Shown: positions 31,963-44,369 of the stretch, piece by piece
Numbering within the stretch: position 1 is the first letter of the stretch
Layout of the letters: each line of letters starts with the position of its first letter
Assembly: GCA_035578905.1 (NCBI GenBank)
Contig: JAQJVL010000151.1
Coordinates: forward strand, 1,139,001-1,203,000
Origin: Stictocephala bisonia
Lineage: Eukaryota > Arthropoda > Insecta > Hemiptera > Membracidae
Length of the DNA stretch: 64,000 bases
Direction of reading: 5' to 3'
Program-made: the position numbers and the translations under genes
Notes under the pieces: generated by a model
Database searches by the model: none
What the model saw: the letters and a program-made list of their open reading frames with translations, nothing else
What the model was told of the DNA's origin: nothing

Positions 31963-32463
31963 ATCCACAATCGTACAATGACACTGACCCACCCACCCAC
32001 CTATACACGTACAATTGCACTGACCCACATACCTACTCATATTCGTACAGTGGCACTAGCCCGCCCATTCACCCATAAATGTACAGAGGCACTGGCCCGC
32101 CCACCCACCTATACACGTACAGTGGCACTGACCCACCCACCCACCTATACACGTACAATTGCACTGACCCACATACCTACTCATACTTGTACAGTGGCAC
32201 TAGCCCGCCCATTCACCCATAAATGTACAGAGGCACTGGCCTGCTCACCCACCTATACACGTACAGTGGCACTGACCCACCCACCCACCTATACACGTAC
32301 AATTGCACTGACCCACATACCTACTCATACTCGTACAGTGGCACTAGCCCGCCCATTCACCCATAAATGTACAGAGGCACTGGCCCGCCCACCCACCTAT
32401 ACACGTACAGTGTCACTGACTCACCCACCCACCTATACACGTAAAGTGGCAATTGAGTATTTA
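31963..32463 (+). repeat. 36-bp minisatellite arranged as 144-bp higher-order repeats
   Basis: Units of 36 bp with a core CGTACAGTGGCACTGACC followed by C-rich CCACCCACCCACC. Four unit types form a 144-bp block; CCTACTCATA begins the block at about 32031, 32175 and 32319. The 162-codon open frame over the array (31978-32466) follows from the unit length being divisible by three. The same minisatellite family recurs at 50.8 kb in this orientation and at 55-57.8 kb in the opposite one. Confidence 0.9.
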
Positions 32464-33310
32464 TAACACAGATTATAATAAAAATCAATTTCATTACTTG
32501 ATGGATCCATGCAGTTTATGATGAAATAAAACAGTTCATTGCAGTTTGAAATATTAACGTGTTTATCATAGAGGTAGACGGATACAACAATAAATAGTCT
32601 ATTAATGAAATTTTACAAAATGGTCACGTTAAATAAACTGGAACTTTATAACGTGGTAGAATCACTCGTTGCCGTCGTAAATCATCTGGGCTGGTTTTAA
32701 AATTTCAATGAGGTGATGCAGGTTAGGCTTAGTTTGCGTTTGTTTTTTATTAGTAAAAAAAATAAAATAAAGGCCTCCTTCCTTGAATTAGGATTAAGAA
32801 AAACTTTAAAACTATTGTAAAACTTAATTTAGAATTGTTAAACTAATAACAACGAGTTACAGTTTAATCGATTCATTACATTTTAATCAATGACCCAAAA
32901 AACAAATTAATCACAACCAGATTTATTGGTTTTTAACTATCTAATATGTAGTATTACTCATAACCCTGACAAATCCTGGATTGCTTGTATTGACGATTTG
33001 CCCTTTTTAATCCCATACGGTTCAAGTAAATTTCAGAATAGATTAACTGCTTAAGCTCGGTGGTTATTTGTGTTTCCCTACTAATTTACAGTCTGACTGA
33101 TTCGTATGTAGGAAAGCGTTATTCATCCATTCCCAGTTATCTCAATAGTTTATAATTAATTTAAATTTGCCCATAACGGGCAATCAATCAACACATATGC
33201 TGTACGAATGATAGTAAATTATGTTTTACATTGTGGATTTTTTATAACAAATAATTCTTGATTTTAAGGCAACTAATATTATCGCCATTTCCCTAGATTA
33301 TTCGTAGTTT
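32464..33310. other. AT-rich stretch with no recognisable feature
   Basis: No open frame or repeat that I can support. Confidence 0.55.
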
Positions 33311-33565
33311 ATTGTTTTTGTAAGTTGTGAGGACGTAGGCTGTGTTTTCGTGCGTGCTAGACGGTGGGCTAGTGCAACTCTGATCCAATCACTTACGGTT
33401 TCACCGAGGTACATCACAGAAAGAAGTGTATGTGAACTATTTTTGTAAGTTGTGAAGACGTAGGCTGTGTTTAGTGCGTGCTCGATGGTGGGCTAGTACA
33501 ACTTAGATCCAATCAACTTACGGTTTCATCGAGGTACATCAGAAAAAGAAGTTTATGCAAAATAT
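33311..33565. repeat. Tandem duplication, two copies of about 126 bp
   Basis: TTTTTGTAAGTTGTGAGGACG near 33315 and TTTTTGTAAGTTGTGAAGACG near 33441 start the two copies (TAAG at 33321 and 33447). Shared words include GTAGGCTGTGTTT, GGTGGGCTAGT, CTTACGGTTTCA and CGAGGTACATCA. About 10 % divergence by eye. Confidence 0.9.
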
Positions 33566-36500
33566 TTTATATCGGACTTATATTTATTCATCTTACAAGA
33601 CTTGTTCTGAGATATGTCGGATGATATTATTTAGTTTCCGGACCCGCCTACTACACCTTCGTTAAAGTGGTTTCGGCGAGTAATCTCCGAGGACCTTCTC
33701 TCCACCGTTAACTGAGTTTATTTTAGCTCTTACACCAGACGTTGGCGAAAATTTTACATTCCTGCACCATTACAAGACCTACCTGAACATTTATAACCTA
33801 AATATTATATAAAACAATTATTAGCTCACCAAAATAATGATACAGTAATCATTTTTTTAATTTCAATCAAATTTAAAAATTGTGGCAAACGCATGTATAT
33901 AATAACAACGTCTTGGACAAGCAAAAGTTTTTATGGCTATTTGAAAAATCACTGGCACAGATTTTTATTTAAAACATACAAGTTTGGAACTAAGCTAGCT
34001 TTTTCCAACCACTACTTAAGTTCCAAAGTATATAATAATATTCCTATTTGCTCATCAGCTAGTTTTCATTTGTTTGGTTATGCTATTGATTGAATAATAA
34101 TTGAATATCTTTTTATGTAATATGATTTATAATTTTGTTATCTTCTATTTATTGCTTGTTTTCAGATTTTATTCCATTTACTTTACAGCTCTTACCTATG
34201 AGGCATGTATTCACTTTAATTTAACATTGGTATTTAGTGGAAATTAATAAATATTGCCATCGTTGTAAAGTACTTGCATACGTTAATATCAAGAAAATTA
34301 ATTACCATATTCACTTTGTCTCAGATTGTGTGAATTAATTTTAGTTTTATTTTTAACAGTAAAAATAATTAGTATTTCATAGTTGTATATTTTCTATTTA
34401 TCTGACAGATAAACTTTGATTTTAACTAAATTATTTTACTATTTATTTAAAGATTGTTTTTGGATATACACGATTAATCTGAACATTTCATCATTAATCC
34501 AAGTTATTGTGAAAATGTGGATCGAGACCCAAGACAAAATTGGAAAATTTTTTAGCAAATTACATTTTTGAGAGCAAACGAATGAAATAAGATGGCGAGC
34601 AGTTTCAAGAACTTACATATTTCTGATTTTGTATTTAATAATTTCTTACAAAACACAACAGTACTTTATAGGTAATTAATATTGTATTGATCTCTTGAGG
34701 AAATTTGATAATACACAATTTACTATAACTTTTTTAAACACCCTACTCTGCCGTCTATAATAGGGCTATTAATAAGTGTTTTGTATTATGCATTTTCGAA
34801 ACACTGTAACTATTTTCATATAGAGCCATAATTAATATCCAACACTTACTTCGTTTTTAATTATTATTAAACATATGGGCATGGGTTCAATTTTAAATAC
34901 CACAACAGTAACTACAGCTACAAGTATATAATAACACCATGTCATTTAATTAAAGACAATTATAGGATGAGGAGACGAAAATATGCAAAATACAGGTTTT
35001 TATAAACTAACTTATCACTATTATTTTAATATCCAGAAGGTCAATTGAAGTTTATCTTACTATAAATGGTTATGTGTTCGTACAGTTTATATTAAATTAC
35101 TTGTACCGTATGGGGAGCTATCGTTTTAAATTTTGTATTTATTAAATCCAAAAATTATACAACTTTTATGCACTGTAAATTTACTATTGCTATCTTATTT
35201 TTTCTTTGTTATATTTATTAGTCATAAACGATCTAAATTATTATGAGGCACTATTGTTATACTATCTTAAATAACAAATTTTTTAAATAACATTAACAAC
35301 ACCTCATAACTTTATTGAAATAGAGAATATAGAAAGATCAGTTCTCAGTAATTCCAAGGAATCAAAAATACAAATCAAATGAGGCTCTATGGAATGTTGC
35401 CAAACTCCAGCACAGCTTGTGGCCTGATATTGAAGTTGTGTCATATCCCAGCGTCCTTGGAACAATGGGATGTATCGCATTTGATTCTTATGGCAGTTGG
35501 AAACTTACCTTTGTTTGAAAACAAAGAATATCTTAGATCTATGTCAGAATTTTGTTTCCTAATTTACAAATTAAATAATTGGAATTTAATTTTAATTATG
35601 GTAAATGTGAATTAGTAGTCCCGCTCGATTTTTAAAATTTTTTGAAAAGTCAATACTAACTAAAAAAAAACACAAATCCATATAATTTTTTCCCAAATTG
35701 AAAAAAATGCACATAGAAAACGATGTTACTACACCAATATTAAATAGTATTATATATTTAACACAAATATGACATCAATTTCTTCCTAATACAAATATTA
35801 ACTGAGAGAGTTAACGAAAATTTAGGATAGCTTGTTTAAGCTAGATTACGGTGTTAAGTTTAGGTTGTGTTTGGTAGGTTTAGGTTAGGGGAGGTGTAAG
35901 TAACCTATTGTTATGGTGGGTAAATTTTAGTGGTGGCCTCGATAAATGTGATGCCTGCTATCACAGAATATATAGTAATTGTATAACTTTAAAAAATGAA
36001 AACGTCATTTATGAGAAAAATAGCCTGCATATTCCAAAATAATTGGTAACTTATACTAACAATGTTTGTTAAATATCTGAGATATTATTTTTCAAAGGAG
36101 GTAATGGATGTTGTATTCATGTTTACAAGAAAACGTACGTTAGAAAGATCACACAAAAAATAGAGGTCGCTTTCAAATTTTTGCAGAGCATGAATCTATG
36201 GTATAAATAGATTACAACTAATGTAAATCTTTATTCATATGTAGTAATAATTACTATATTTATCCTTGATGATTTGGTATGAATTAAGGGAGTGACTGAC
36301 AAAGTGCTAGCTCTGCTAGTTCGCATGGTGAAACGGAGAAACAACTCGACACACATTCAACACATAGTTGGATGCGAACCCATTTTTTTCTTCTCTGTGG
36401 AATAATGTAATATACATATTTATTTACTAATGAATAAATTAGTAAATAATTTATTTACTGTATTATATTTTAAACCATGACATTGTTTTTTGCTTAATAA

Positions 36501-36881
36501 TATTGATTTTAACAGGAGTGAAATATGGAAAGTAAAATACCTTTGATCAATTATATAAAAAGTACAAAAAACGGTGTACAACACTTCAACTAAACATATT
36601 TTGCATTATTTTCGGTAAATTATACTGCACCGAGTATAATATATTTCATTTGGAAATAAAAAAGTAATTGTATAGTAAAATAGTCAGCATTTTTTTTTAA
36701 TTTTTAGATTTTTATTTCTCCTAGCAAAACTAAATATGTCTTTTTTAGTGTAAAATATAATGCATATGTTTTCTGTTTTATACTGAAAAAAATATATATA
36801 TATATATAAGTTTTACGTTTTACATTGAAAAAGACATGTTTTATGTTTTGCTGGGAGAGAGAAAAAGTCTAAAATGGCTTA
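33566..36881. other. AT-rich stretch with no supported gene
   Basis: A slightly GC-richer patch at 33600-33780 has no open frame. A possible pol III-type head lies at 36294-36390 (see findings). An AT dinucleotide run lies near 36791. The word TAGGTTTAGGTTAGGGG occurs near 35877 but is not a telomeric array. Confidence 0.5.
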
Positions 36882-37170
36882 TATATACTATACAATATAT
36901 AAGCCAAATGTCAATGACTCACTGAACCTCCGAGGGTGATATGTTGTGAGATGATTGGTCCCATGTAAGTGTGAAATATATACTATACAATATATAAGCC
37001 AAATGTCAATGACTCACTGAACCTCCGAGGGTGATATGTTGTGAGATGATTGGTCCCATGTAAGTGTGAAATATACACTATACAATATATAAGCCAAATG
37101 TCAATGACTCACTGAACCTCCGAGGGTGATATGTTGTGAGATGATTGGTCCCATGTAAGTGTGAAATAAG
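36882..37170. repeat. 95-bp tandem repeat, three near-identical copies
   Basis: AAGCCAAATGTCAATGACTC starts at 36901, 36996 and 37091, exactly 95 bases apart. Copies are nearly identical, indicating recent amplification. The end of the third copy passes into unique sequence at about 37170. Confidence 0.95.
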
Positions 37171-37847
37171 AAGGGATTTTATTAAATGTAAAAATCATTT
37201 TTCCTGTTTTTCGTGCAGCGGCTAATCACATGGCCTGTTGAAAATCACTAACATTTTCAGAATTAGATATGAGATAATCTACAATTTTGTTCCTATAACC
37301 TTTTACTTCTCTCTTAGGTAGAGCTAGATTTTCAATTTGCAAGCGTGATGCAAAACGGCTTCTTAACGCAGTTTAAAACGCAAAATTTTGCAGATATAAA
37401 ACTTTAGATGGACAACCGTTGTTTACATGAACAAACTTATTTCGATTGATAAATATACAGCCATGGCCTCCTCATAGGACCTGAGTAAAAACCTGCTTTT
37501 ATAAGTTACTTCTACGCTGTTCAATAAATTTATTGAAAAATTTCCCGAAACTATGAAACCGAAATTTGGCATGGAATATCTCCTTATGGTGAAGATCTTC
37601 AATGAAGACATGGTTGTAAAAAGTAGCCATTTAAGCAGTTAACATTGTGACAGTTTTAATGTCATTTCCACTAACATTTATATGAATGCGCTATTTTGCA
37701 TCCTCCTAAAGTATACATAGAGGTTTTCTAGGTTATACGAGAAACTCGTAGAACGTTTTATCTAGGATAACAGCCTGATTTAAACGAGAATCGATCAAAT
37801 CGATGGGAATTCAGAGTGCTATATTGTTATATCGTGATGTTGTGTGT
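37171..37847. other. Unique stretch with no recognisable feature
   Basis: No supported gene. A 62-codon minus-strand frame (37423-37611) has no motif. Confidence 0.55.
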
Positions 37848-38655
37848 CGAGCTTTGATTATTGAGGTGGCGAGGATGCAGACCGAGCTTTTATTATTGAG
37901 GTGGTGAGGATGCAGGCCGACTAATTTATTATTGAGGTGGAGAGGCTGCAGGCTGAGCTTTTATTATTGAGGTGGACAGGATGCCGGCCGAGCTTTTGTT
38001 ATTGAGGTGGTGAGGATGCAGGCTGAGCTTTTATTATTGAGGTGGCGAGGATGCAGGCTGAGCTTTTATTATTGAGGTGGCGAGGATGCAGGCTGAGCTT
38101 TTATTATTGAGGTGGCGAGGATGCAGGCCGACTAATTTATTATTGAGGTGGCGATGATGCAGGCCGACTAATTTATTATTGAGGTGGAGAGGCTGCATGC
38201 TGAGCTTTTATTATTGGGGTGGCGAAGATGCAGGCCGAGCTTTTATTACTGACATGGCGAGGACGCAGGCCGACCTTTTATTACTGACGTGGTGAGGACG
38301 CAGGCTAAGCTTTTATTGTTGAAGTGGCGAGGATGCAGGCCGACTAATTTATTATTAAAGTGGCGAGGCTGCAGGCTGAGCTTTTATTATTGAGGTGGCC
38401 AGGATGCAGCCGAGCTTTTATTATTGAGTTGGCGAGGATGCAGGCTGAGCATTATTGAGGTGGCGAGAATGCAGGCTGAGCATTATTTAGGTGGCGAGGA
38501 TGCAGACCGAGCTGTTATTGTTGAGGTGGCGAGGATGCAGGCCGAGCTGTTATTGTTGAGGTGGCGAGGATGCAGGCTGAGCATTATTGAGGTGGCGAGG
38601 ATGCAGACCGAGCTGTTGTTGTTGAGGTGGCGAGGATGCAGACCGAGCTTTTATG
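37848..38655 (+). repeat. 35-bp minisatellite, about 23 copies
   Basis: The unit is GAGGTGGCGAGGATGCAGGC followed by TGAGCTTTTATTATT, 35 bp. Variants carry ACTAATTTATTATT in place of the AGCTT segment, and shorter units of about 28 bp (GAGCATTATTGAGGTGGCG) appear towards the right end. A 105-codon plus-strand frame over the right end is a product of the repeat. Confidence 0.92.
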
Positions 38656-38872
38656 CTGATAGAGGGATTAGACGGAACCATGGGGAAAGGATAATCAAGT
38701 ACAGAGAACCACCATGTAGCGTAGCAGGAGTGATCGGCTAGTATGTGTGGAATTATGATCATTAAAACTAATTTGAGATGTTCATCAACTTTCATAACAA
38801 ACTACACATTTATATTTCATTTTAATTTGACCATTAAACTCAGTGACCCAATGATCTTCACTGTCTCAACAA

Positions 38873-38873
38873 G

Positions 38874-38958
<85 letters not shown>
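38873..38958. repeat. (AT)n microsatellite, about 40 units
   Basis: Uninterrupted TA/AT run; both strands show open frames of Tyr-Ile repeats across it that are not genes. Confidence 0.97.
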
Positions 38959-38960
<2 letters not shown>

Positions 38961-39061
38961 AGCAAATATATACTGCTGTTCGTGCTGTTACTGCCAATAC
39001 TGCTGTTCGTGTATGGCCCGATCTTACATTGTTGAAAGAATATATTAAGCAAACATTAAAG

Positions 39062-39218
39062 TACAGCAGAAAGTGGTCAATCTAGCGAAGAGGATTCAAG
39101 CATTCAAGATCAAAATGAAAATGAGTTGAATGAACTTCAGAAAGCTATTGCTCCCCTTTGTGGTGATAATGCAAAAAACCTAGCAATAAGTGATGTTCAA
39201 TCTTGGCTTGTTGGGAGC
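39062..39218 (+). pseudogene. Remnant of a DNA-transposase-like C-terminus, left part
   Basis: An acidic, Glu/Asn-rich reading (NENELNELQKAIAPLCGD, then ISDVQSWLVG) runs up to the insertion at 39219. On the other side of the insertion, at 40282, the same frame resumes directly. The composition and the sequel (AIVVFQTSIKWAEENGE near 40410-40460) resemble the acidic tail of Tigger/jerky-type pogo transposases. This family assignment is weak and rests on resemblance only. No DDE catalytic segment is present. Confidence 0.35.
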
Positions 39219-40271
39219 CTTTTTTTTCTTTTTTTTTTTTTTTTTTTTTTTTTATTTTATTTTCGTACCACACACACTGCACCTTCCTTTCGGAATATCA
39301 GTGCTTCTTATTCCTTAATCGTTGTTAGTTTTTATTCTGTCTAAAAATAATTTCCTTGCCTTGTGTTAATGAGGTTAGTTGTTTGTTTGCCTTTCTTCTC
39401 CAAGTCCGCTTTTCCAGCGGGGGACCCAAGGCTGGTCCACTGGGAGGGGGGGATGGGCGGGAATTTCTTCCCTGTTAGTATTTGGGGATGTCTTGATGAG
39501 AGTGTTCATTTGATGTGATACTTCTTGACTTCATGATACAGTGTTGACTTCAATAATGATTTTATTTGCAAGCGTTCATCAAAGTACATCTTTAGTTTCC
39601 ATGACAACTCTTGTTAAAAATATACAAAATTAAGTCCTAATTAGAGAATCCATTTTGTGTCTATAGGATTATATAAGATAATAATTAACTTCCTTTCAAG
39701 GTGGTAATGAGTCATCGCGTGAGTAAGAACCTGAGCCGCGAGTCCTCATTTACATATCAGTCAGAAATTATTAAAAAGGAGCCAGCAAACAGAAACAGAA
39801 AAAGCGCAGCTAAAGCATGTTCCATGTTTCTTGAATTTTAGCCGTAGGCTCTAAGCAAAAAGATCCGGGGGTCCAGGGGGCTTGCCCCCTGGCGAGGCCC
39901 GCAGGGCCGAGTTTTTTTTTTTTTTTATGTCATGTCCTTGTGCTTCTGATTATTCCAATTAGAATTTTGATAATGTTTCCGAAAGTGTCTTTTTGAGTTG
40001 TCGTGTCCATGAGGTTTGTCATTTGTGTGGGGGTTTCCAGTTACTTCCTTCATGCTTGGTATCTTTACTTTGACTGGCGTAGGTCTTGGATGTCTCTAGC
40101 TTTTTATTCTTTTTGAATAGAAACCACTGCCCCCACGAATCCAACCCACAGCTTACTCAATTCGGCTGTGTGTGGGGCTCACTTGGTTGGGGTAAACCAG
40201 TGAGGGGCTCCCCACCCCGTGGTAGCAGTTATTTATTTTCACGGGCTGCTTAAACCCGGGTGTCCACCCCG
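39219..40271 (-). mobile_element. Poly(A) retroposon of 1.05 kb with a 10-bp target duplication
   Basis: TGTTGGGAGC occurs at 39209-39218 and again at 40272-40281. Between them lies sequence that starts with a long T-run (a poly(A) tail on the minus strand) and has no long open frame. This is the signature of target-primed reverse transcription with the element in minus orientation. Inside, near 39873-39910, is a GC-rich module with a perfect 9-bp hairpin (CCAGGGGGC TT GCCCCCTGG) and a second one (GGCCC GCA GGGCC) next to another T-run at about 39912-39926. It may be a SINE-like or composite element; the family is unknown to me. Confidence 0.75.
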
Positions 40272-40281
40272 TGTTGGGAGC

Positions 40282-40490
40282 GCTGAAGAAAACCTTCAAA
40301 TCATGAGTGATAGAGAATTTATTCAAGAAACCGTTTGAAGAAGAAGACTTGGAGGAAGAAATTAAAAACATTTAAGAACCAGTTCACTCTATAAATGTTG
40401 ACAGTGCAATTGTAGTTTTTCAAACAAGCATCAAGTGGGCTGAGGAAAATGGAGAAGCGGCACAAGACATGTTGTAACACTGAGCAACAT
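40282..40490 (+). pseudogene. Remnant of a DNA-transposase-like C-terminus, right part
   Basis: Continues the left part (39062-39218) after the retroposon. It contains MSDREFIQETV, a stop at about 40338, and in another frame AIVVFQTSIKWAEENGEAA. Stops and frameshifts show it is dead. Identity as a Tigger/pogo-type tail is tentative. Confidence 0.35.
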
Positions 40491-41489
40491 CATTTAACAG
40501 TCGACATGATATTATCATGCATTTATATATATATATATAGTTAAGTTCTCCAACCATCCTTTACACATATAAGATATAAGATAAATATTCCTACTGGAGT
40601 GAGTGCCATAATAACTACTAATAAGACATTATTATAATTAGTTTTAATGTTACTTCTGTAGACGAAACAAAATAAATAATAAAATTTGTATTATAATAGA
40701 TGTTTAAAATATGAAGGGTTTGAAGAAACAACGATTATTTAATACAGGCAACTTTTTTTAAAGGAAAAATACAGTACACATAAGTATATTTATAGAAGGA
40801 TAGTAAATAGATAATAAATAAGATATACCTACAATATTTATTAGTAAACCTAAAAGAACTTAAATAAGGATTTGTAGTTAAATGTGTCGTCGTTATTAAT
40901 AGCAAATTAAGAAAAAATAAACAATGTTTATTCTTCTGCCTAAATATAGGCTTGATTGTATACCTTGACGTATAACCTCTCGTTTGTATAGGAGGATTTA
41001 CCCTCCCTTAATCCATATTGAAAGGAAAACTTAATTTGTATTGAAGGAGAGAATTGTAATAAACCGCTTTGAAGTGACGGGAATTGGTTGTTATTGAAAG
41101 GTTGTGGAAAGGGTAGTAAACGCTCCACGAATCAATTGTCTTTTCTCATTCACAGTTCATTTCCGTATTCAGTAAACACTCTTTGTGCCATTTTTAAAAT
41201 GATATAATTGTTTTTATTTACTGTATACATATCCCCTTCTCAGTGTTTTACTTGCCATCCCATAAAAGATAACTAAGTGTTCCAGTTTTTTGTATTATTA
41301 TTGACTAAAATGTACTCATTCACAAGCGTATATTTATGTTATGTTGTTTTATTTCATGTCCAATTAAAAAAAATATATAACAAGCACCAACCAGAACAAC
41401 TAATTTTATTTTTTAGGAAATTAGGTTATTTTTTACATTCCCACAATTTATTCAAAATAGTATCTTCCGTGGTTTATATCATAAACATG
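40491..41489. other. AT-rich stretch with no recognisable feature
   Basis: Short AT run near 40527. Open frames of 62 and 81 codons (40940-41128 minus, 41277-41522 plus) show no motif. Confidence 0.5.
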
Positions 41490-43430
41490 ACTAGCTGCAC
41501 CCGCTCGCTTCGCCGGTCATAATCACAGAACAAATATTGATTTTGATTATATAATCGAAATGTGCAGGAAGCTATCAGTTTACAATGTATAAAATTTATA
41601 TTCAATTTAGAACAGATGATGTTATGTATAATGTAGTCTACTACTTCACTTAATTTATTTTATTTTTAAAGTTTAGCCTAGCAAAATTTTATTCAATTTG
41701 TTTTTATTTAACAGTTGTTAATCAAATAAATCAATGAATTCATATAGCTCCTTAATAATGCCATTGGAATTTTGGAGGCCTGTGAGACGGAATCATGAGG
41801 TCAGAGAGGACAATCCTTTCTTAATGAGTCTCTAGGAGCCAATATAAACCTATATACAAAATTTCAATTCAATTGAAATTGTATGGCCAAGAGTTTTTCG
41901 ACCTGCCGAACACTACTGTAAGTAGCTTTTTTAATAATATAGGTTAAGAAAGATACTCAATTACAAATTGCTTGTAACCTGCTAGGTTAAGTGTAGTCTT
42001 AATCAAATTTTTTTGATGTTTCCAATTGCATGCATTGTACCATGTTTAAAGGAATAAATTATTCTTATTGGACATATAGTTTTAGAGAAATAGTGATGAG
42101 TGGTAAATGGTTTTTATATAATTATTACAGTAAAACAATGTAAGCCTACTTTGAGAGGGAGCAAAGTAGGGCAATTATGGCTGTATGCAAATTAATATTG
42201 TAATCTTCCTATTTCAATCAGACTTTTCTTTCAGTTTACAAACTTTGATAGTCTTAAAAAATCTGAAAGTTTCCTTTTAGAGGCCGTAAAGTACGGCAAT
42301 TGACTCTAAATCAGTTAAATATCGGGGTTCTCGCCATGTTTAGCCAGGTCCTGTAAACTAGCTATACACATGTTAAAATTAAATTTAAAAATGTCCGATT
42401 GAAATGAGTTTGTTGTTCTCTTAGATAAAAAAAGTGTCTAAGTCTAGACAAATCTGTAAGTTTACTTTTAGAGGGCACAAATTATTGAAGTTGACTCTGA
42501 ATCAGTGAACTCTTGGGTTTCTCACCATATTTAGCCATGTCCTGTGAACTGGCTATGCATTTTGTCAAATTAAATTGTAAATTGTCCGATTAAAGTCAGT
42601 TTGTTCTCTTAGATAAAAAACTTTCAAAGACTAGAGAAATCTGTAGGTCTACTTTTAGAGGGCACAAAGTACTATATTTGACTCTGAATCAATAAAATAT
42701 TGTGTTTCTCGCCATAATTAGGTATGTCCTATGATCTGACTATTCATGCTTTGAAACTAAATTGTTAATTTTCCGATTTAAAACAGTTCCGATAGATAAC
42801 AAAGTTTCATAGTTTAGAAAAATCTGCAAGTCTACTTTTAGAGGGCGCAAAGTACGTTAATTGACTCTGAATCAGTGAAATATCGTGTTTCTAGCCATAT
42901 TTAGCCATGTCCTATGACTTGGCTATACATGTGTTAAGAATAATTTGCATATTTTCCCATTGAACACAGTATGTTATGCTAGATAACAAAGTGTCACAGT
43001 CTAAAAAAATCTGTAAGTCTACTCTTAGAGGCCGTAAATTAGCCAATTTGATTTACACGCACAAATTGTAAAATCTAGCTTTACCTAAGGGTGAAGGAGG
43101 TGAGATAGAGCAAAAAGTCATAGGGAAAAAGTTGTAGACCGTGTCAAATCAGATACAGAAAATGGTGTTAGTTTTGCTGTAGAACCGTTCATTTAGCCAC
43201 TACAGTCCAATTAGAGAAACGCTGTTTTTAGCATTTAAAATGTTTGGCACTAAAAAGACTGCCATCTTCGATTTACTAAAATTTTTTAAAATCCCTTCTT
43301 ATTACACATCTAGAACATAAGAATTTTGAATCTACCAAATTTCAGCCTCTTAGACTTAGTACATTTTTAGTTACAGCGATGAGTGAGTTAGTCAGTAGTA
43401 TTTGCCTTTTATAGGTATATCTTGAGTTTT
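41490..43430 (+). mobile_element. Candidate non-autonomous dispersed element with internal repeats
   Basis: Starts with CTAGCTGCACCCGCTCGCTTCGCCGG, written here in two parts: CTAGCTGCACCCGC then TCGCTTCGCCGG (about 41491-41516). Ends with GAGTGAGTTAGTCAGTAG and TTTGCCTTTTATAGGTATA near 43384-43423. Similar paired ends recur in dispersed repeats of many insects as far as I remember. Between them are the words TTTCAATTCAATTGAAATTG near 41861 and the 185-bp repeats. No protein domain is seen. Boundaries and class are uncertain. Confidence 0.4.
42140..43050 (+). repeat. Degenerate tandem repeat of about 185 bp, five copies
   Basis: The word CTTTTAGAGG(G) recurs at about 42276, 42468, 42652 and 42835, with degenerate relatives near 42150 and 43022. 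Each is followed by GACTCTGAATCAGTGAA, TTTCTCGCCATATTTAGCC and GTCCTATGA-like words. Copies are roughly 75-85 % identical by eye. Confidence 0.8.
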
Positions 43431-44337
43431 CTTAATAGTGAATTGTGGGACGAAATGTTTTGAGCTCTTGATGTGAATTCTAAAGTTACAGCGTTCTTAT
43501 CAACATTGTCACATTATATAAATGTAGTTTTCCCGGTGAAAAGGATAAAATATAGGCCTAAAAAATCTCCTACAAAAGTAGCTCTAAGCCGGACCTTGGT
43601 TGAGTTGCAGAATAAAATGTTGGCTATGTATTCACTTACCAAACATCTTCTGCTCATCCATTACGTCAGCACTATCGAGACATCAAGAAGGAATTCCAAG
43701 CTGGTGTCCACTCTGCTAAGGTTTCCTCAGTTCTCAGTCACGTGACCGAGACTAACAATAAATCAAAGGCTGTTTGGAACGTCATCAGAGACATTCAACC
43801 CCATAGAATCCCAAAGACATTTTCTAAGCTATCTGTCAAAAATGGTGAGACTGACTTACTTACTGATCCTGTGGAGGTCTCGTGTGCGTTCAACACATAC
43901 TTCTCCAATATAGGCCAGCGTCTAGGAAATGCAAATGGGACGGGGCGGCGTCATGAGTTGTTGCGGGACACATCTTCATCGCTCTTTTTGAAGAGTACTG
44001 ATGAATGTACTCTTCATCAGAGTACATATATACTGTACTCTGATGAAAGATATTGCTTGAACAGCTCGCTGTTCCCTTGACCCATATTGTTAATTCGTCT
44101 TTTGGAGAGGTCGAATTTCCATCCGCTTTCAAGAGGGCTATAATAAAACCACTACTGAAAAAGGGTGACCCCTCAGATTTACAGAACTACAGGCCTATTT
44201 CTATCTTGTCTACTTTTTCCAAAGTATTGGAGATACTTTTTTGAATAGGCTGTTGTAATTTCTTGCTATCAACAATGTATTGTCTGCAAACCAGTTTGGA
44301 TTCAGGAAAAATTCGTCTTCTCTGGATGCCATGTTCA

Positions 44338-44338
44338 T

Positions 44339-44369
<31 letters not shown>

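Noticed and set aside
31978..32466. 162-codon frame of Thr/Pro-rich repeats
   Set aside because: Read-out of the 36-bp minisatellite at 32 kb.
35870..35910. Telomeric TTAGG-type repeat
   Set aside because: Only two or three loose matches (GTTTAGGT, GGTTAGGGG) and no tandem array.
38424..38741. 105-codon frame and its minus-strand counterpart near the 35-bp array
   Set aside because: Both lie over the minisatellite and its edge; there is no motif.
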